Source: Phycisphaerales bacterium (GTDB lineage: Bacteria > Planctomycetota > Phycisphaerae > Tepidisphaerales > Tepidisphaeraceae). Taken from it: DNA of 64,000 nucleotides. Every line of letters begins with the position of its first letter. The stretch's first letter is position 1. The stretch spans positions 22,551-86,550 of the forward strand of contig JAQGHM010000067.1 in NCBI GenBank assembly GCA_028291615.1, given 5' to 3'. Under the pieces are notes generated by a model. That model was not told where the DNA came from. It ran no database searches and saw only the letters and a program-made list of their open reading frames with translations. A program made the position numbers and the translations under genes. This document shows positions 63,153-64,000 of this stretch, piece after piece.

Positions 63153-64000
63153 ATGACGCGCTCATCGATCAGGTTTCTTTGTGTGGTGATGTTTTGCGCT
63201 TCAGTCGCGCTGGGGGATGAGGTGCCGGAGGCTGCGCGATCGGCTAAGGGGCTCGATTCGGCGCTGAATTCTTTGCACGCGCCGACTCGGGATACCAAGG
63301 CACTTTCGGCGGGGGAGTCGCTTAAACATTTTAAGCTGCGGCCGGGGTATGCGGTGGATTTGATTGCGGACGAGCCGGTGGTGCGGCAACCGATTAATAT
63401 TAACTTCGACGCGCGTGGGCGGATGTGGGTGACGCAGTACATTCAGTATCCGTTTCCGAAGGGATTGAAGATCGTCGAGTATGACCGGTATATCCGGGCG
63501 AAGTTTGATAAGACGCCGTTGCCGCCGCCGCTGGGGGATAAGGGGGCGGATCGGGTTTCGATTCACGAGGATACGGATGGGGATGGGACGTTTGATCGAA
63601 CGAAAGTCTTCGTCGATGGATTGAATATTGCGACGTCGGCGCTGCCGGGAAAGGGGGGCGTGTGGGTGATGAATCCGCCTTACCTGCTCTTTTATCCTGA
63701 CGCGAACGGGGACGATGTGCCGGATGGCGATCCGGTGGTGCATTTGTCGGGGTTTGGGTTGCAGGATACGCACGCGGCGGCCAACTCGCTGACGTGGGGG
63801 CCGGATGGGTGGATCTATGGGGCGCAGGGCTCGACGTGCACGGCCAAGGTGAAAGTAGAAGTTGCAACGGAGCAGAAGGGGACGACGGATTTCCTGGGGC
63901 AGGCGATCTGGCGGTATCACCCGGCGCGGCACGTGTTCGAGATCTTCGCGGAGGGGGGCGGGAATACGTTTGGGGTGGAGTTTGATGACCAGGGACGGTT
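63153..64000 (+). CDS. PVC-type dehydrogenase/heme protein, N-terminal part
   Basis: 282 codons seen, no stop, cut by the right edge. Signal peptide (FLCVVMFCASVALGDE), then the beta-propeller of PVC-type membrane-bound dehydrogenase/heme-binding proteins: FKLRPGYAVDLIADEPV, FDARGRMWVTQYIQYP, HEDTDGDGTFDRTKVF, WVMNPPYLLFYPD and GPDGWIYGAQGS. Complete members usually carry a CxxCH cytochrome c motif near the C-terminus, which is outside the window. GGGAGGAAG about nine bases before ATG 63153. Same direction as the hydrolase/DUF1080 pair and probably the next gene of that sugar cluster. Confidence 0.85.
   Translation, partial: MTRSSIRFLCVVMFCASVALGDEVPEAARSAKGLDSALNSLHAPTRDTKALSAGESLKHFKLRPGYAVDLIADEPVVRQPININFDARGRMWVTQYIQYPFPKGLKIVEYDRYIRAKFDKTPLPPPLGDKGADRVSIHEDTDGDGTFDRTKVFVDGLNIATSALPGKGGVWVMNPPYLLFYPDANGDDVPDGDPVVHLSGFGLQDTHAAANSLTWGPDGWIYGAQGSTCTAKVKVEVATEQKGTTDFLGQAIWRYHPARHVFEIFAEGGGNTFGVEFDDQGR

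Noticed and set aside
1..64000. tRNA, rRNA or integrated mobile element
   Set aside because: No cloverleaf, rRNA segment, integrase, transposase or attachment-site duplication was recognised by eye.

Overview
The window looks like chromosomal DNA of a planctomycete, most probably class Phycisphaerae near Tepidisphaera/Humisphaera. This is an inference from gene content; there is no rRNA to test it. Pointers are two Cys-type sulfatases, a DUF1080 protein, a PVC-type heme/dehydrogenase-like N-terminus, a secreted beta-helix protein with the planctomycete EQLEGRLLFS motif, two giant secreted proteins with dockerin-like repeats and PEP-CTERM tails, a [16 protein letters not shown] prepilin, and zinc-ribbon membrane proteins of the CxxCxYDLR...CPECG type. 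The DNA is GC-rich. No tRNA, rRNA, CRISPR array, phage or intact insertion sequence was seen.

Layout. 1-3.9 kb: a minus-strand cluster with a DUF4432 mutarotase-like protein, a secreted GH32 fructosidase and a zinc-ribbon membrane protein cut by the left edge. 4-8.4 kb: rarA, 5-formyl-THF cyclo-ligase, an L,D-transpeptidase, and a ParD/ParE toxin-antitoxin pair. 8.5-14.6 kb: a sulfatase, a beta-helix protein, lipB, a dienelactone hydrolase, a pseudopilin and a secreted protein of unknown function. 14.7-20 kb: an ABC export operon (ATPase, zinc-ribbon/HEAT-like membrane protein, ABC-2 permease fused to a CPBP protease). 20.1-22.9 kb: a two-gene nucleotidyltransferase module, then glgB. 22.9-30.1 kb: a frameshifted small membrane gene, then two overlapping autotransporter-type PEP-CTERM genes with nearly the same 3' end. 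30.2-44.4 kb: rpsD with a strong promoter and a long leader; a phosphodiesterase; a five-gene translationally coupled minus-strand run (VWA protein, thiL, spermidine-synthase-like membrane protein, tsaE, GH63 glucosidase); a lipase, an AsmA-like protein and an MBL-fold nuclease. 44.5-47.3 kb: GntR/LacI-hybrid and LacI-type regulators around a GNAT protein. 47.3-50.8 kb: accessory region with a G-rich non-coding stretch, 10-bp and 21-bp repeat arrays, a SIR2-TPR protein and an ASCH gene broken by dispersed repeats. 50.8-64 kb: an ABC exporter, small membrane proteins, an iron alcohol dehydrogenase, a ketoglutarate-semialdehyde-type dehydrogenase, a second sulfatase, a tandem alpha/beta hydrolase, a DUF1080 protein and the start of a PVC-type dehydrogenase/heme protein cut by the right edge.

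How it fits together. Many genes serve breakdown of external polysaccharides (GH32, sulfatases, esterase-like hydrolases, DUF1080, aldehyde/alcohol dehydrogenases) and glycogen metabolism (GlgB, a GH63-type glucosidase). A recurring signal is two classes of gene start. Some genes have a clear Shine-Dalgarno. About a dozen lack one but have a TAnnnT -10-like hexamer 6-9 bases before the start codon, which suggests leaderless transcripts. The best candidate for an undescribed system is the SIR2-TPR protein in the accessory island; the overlapping 73-aa/nucleotidyltransferase pair is second.
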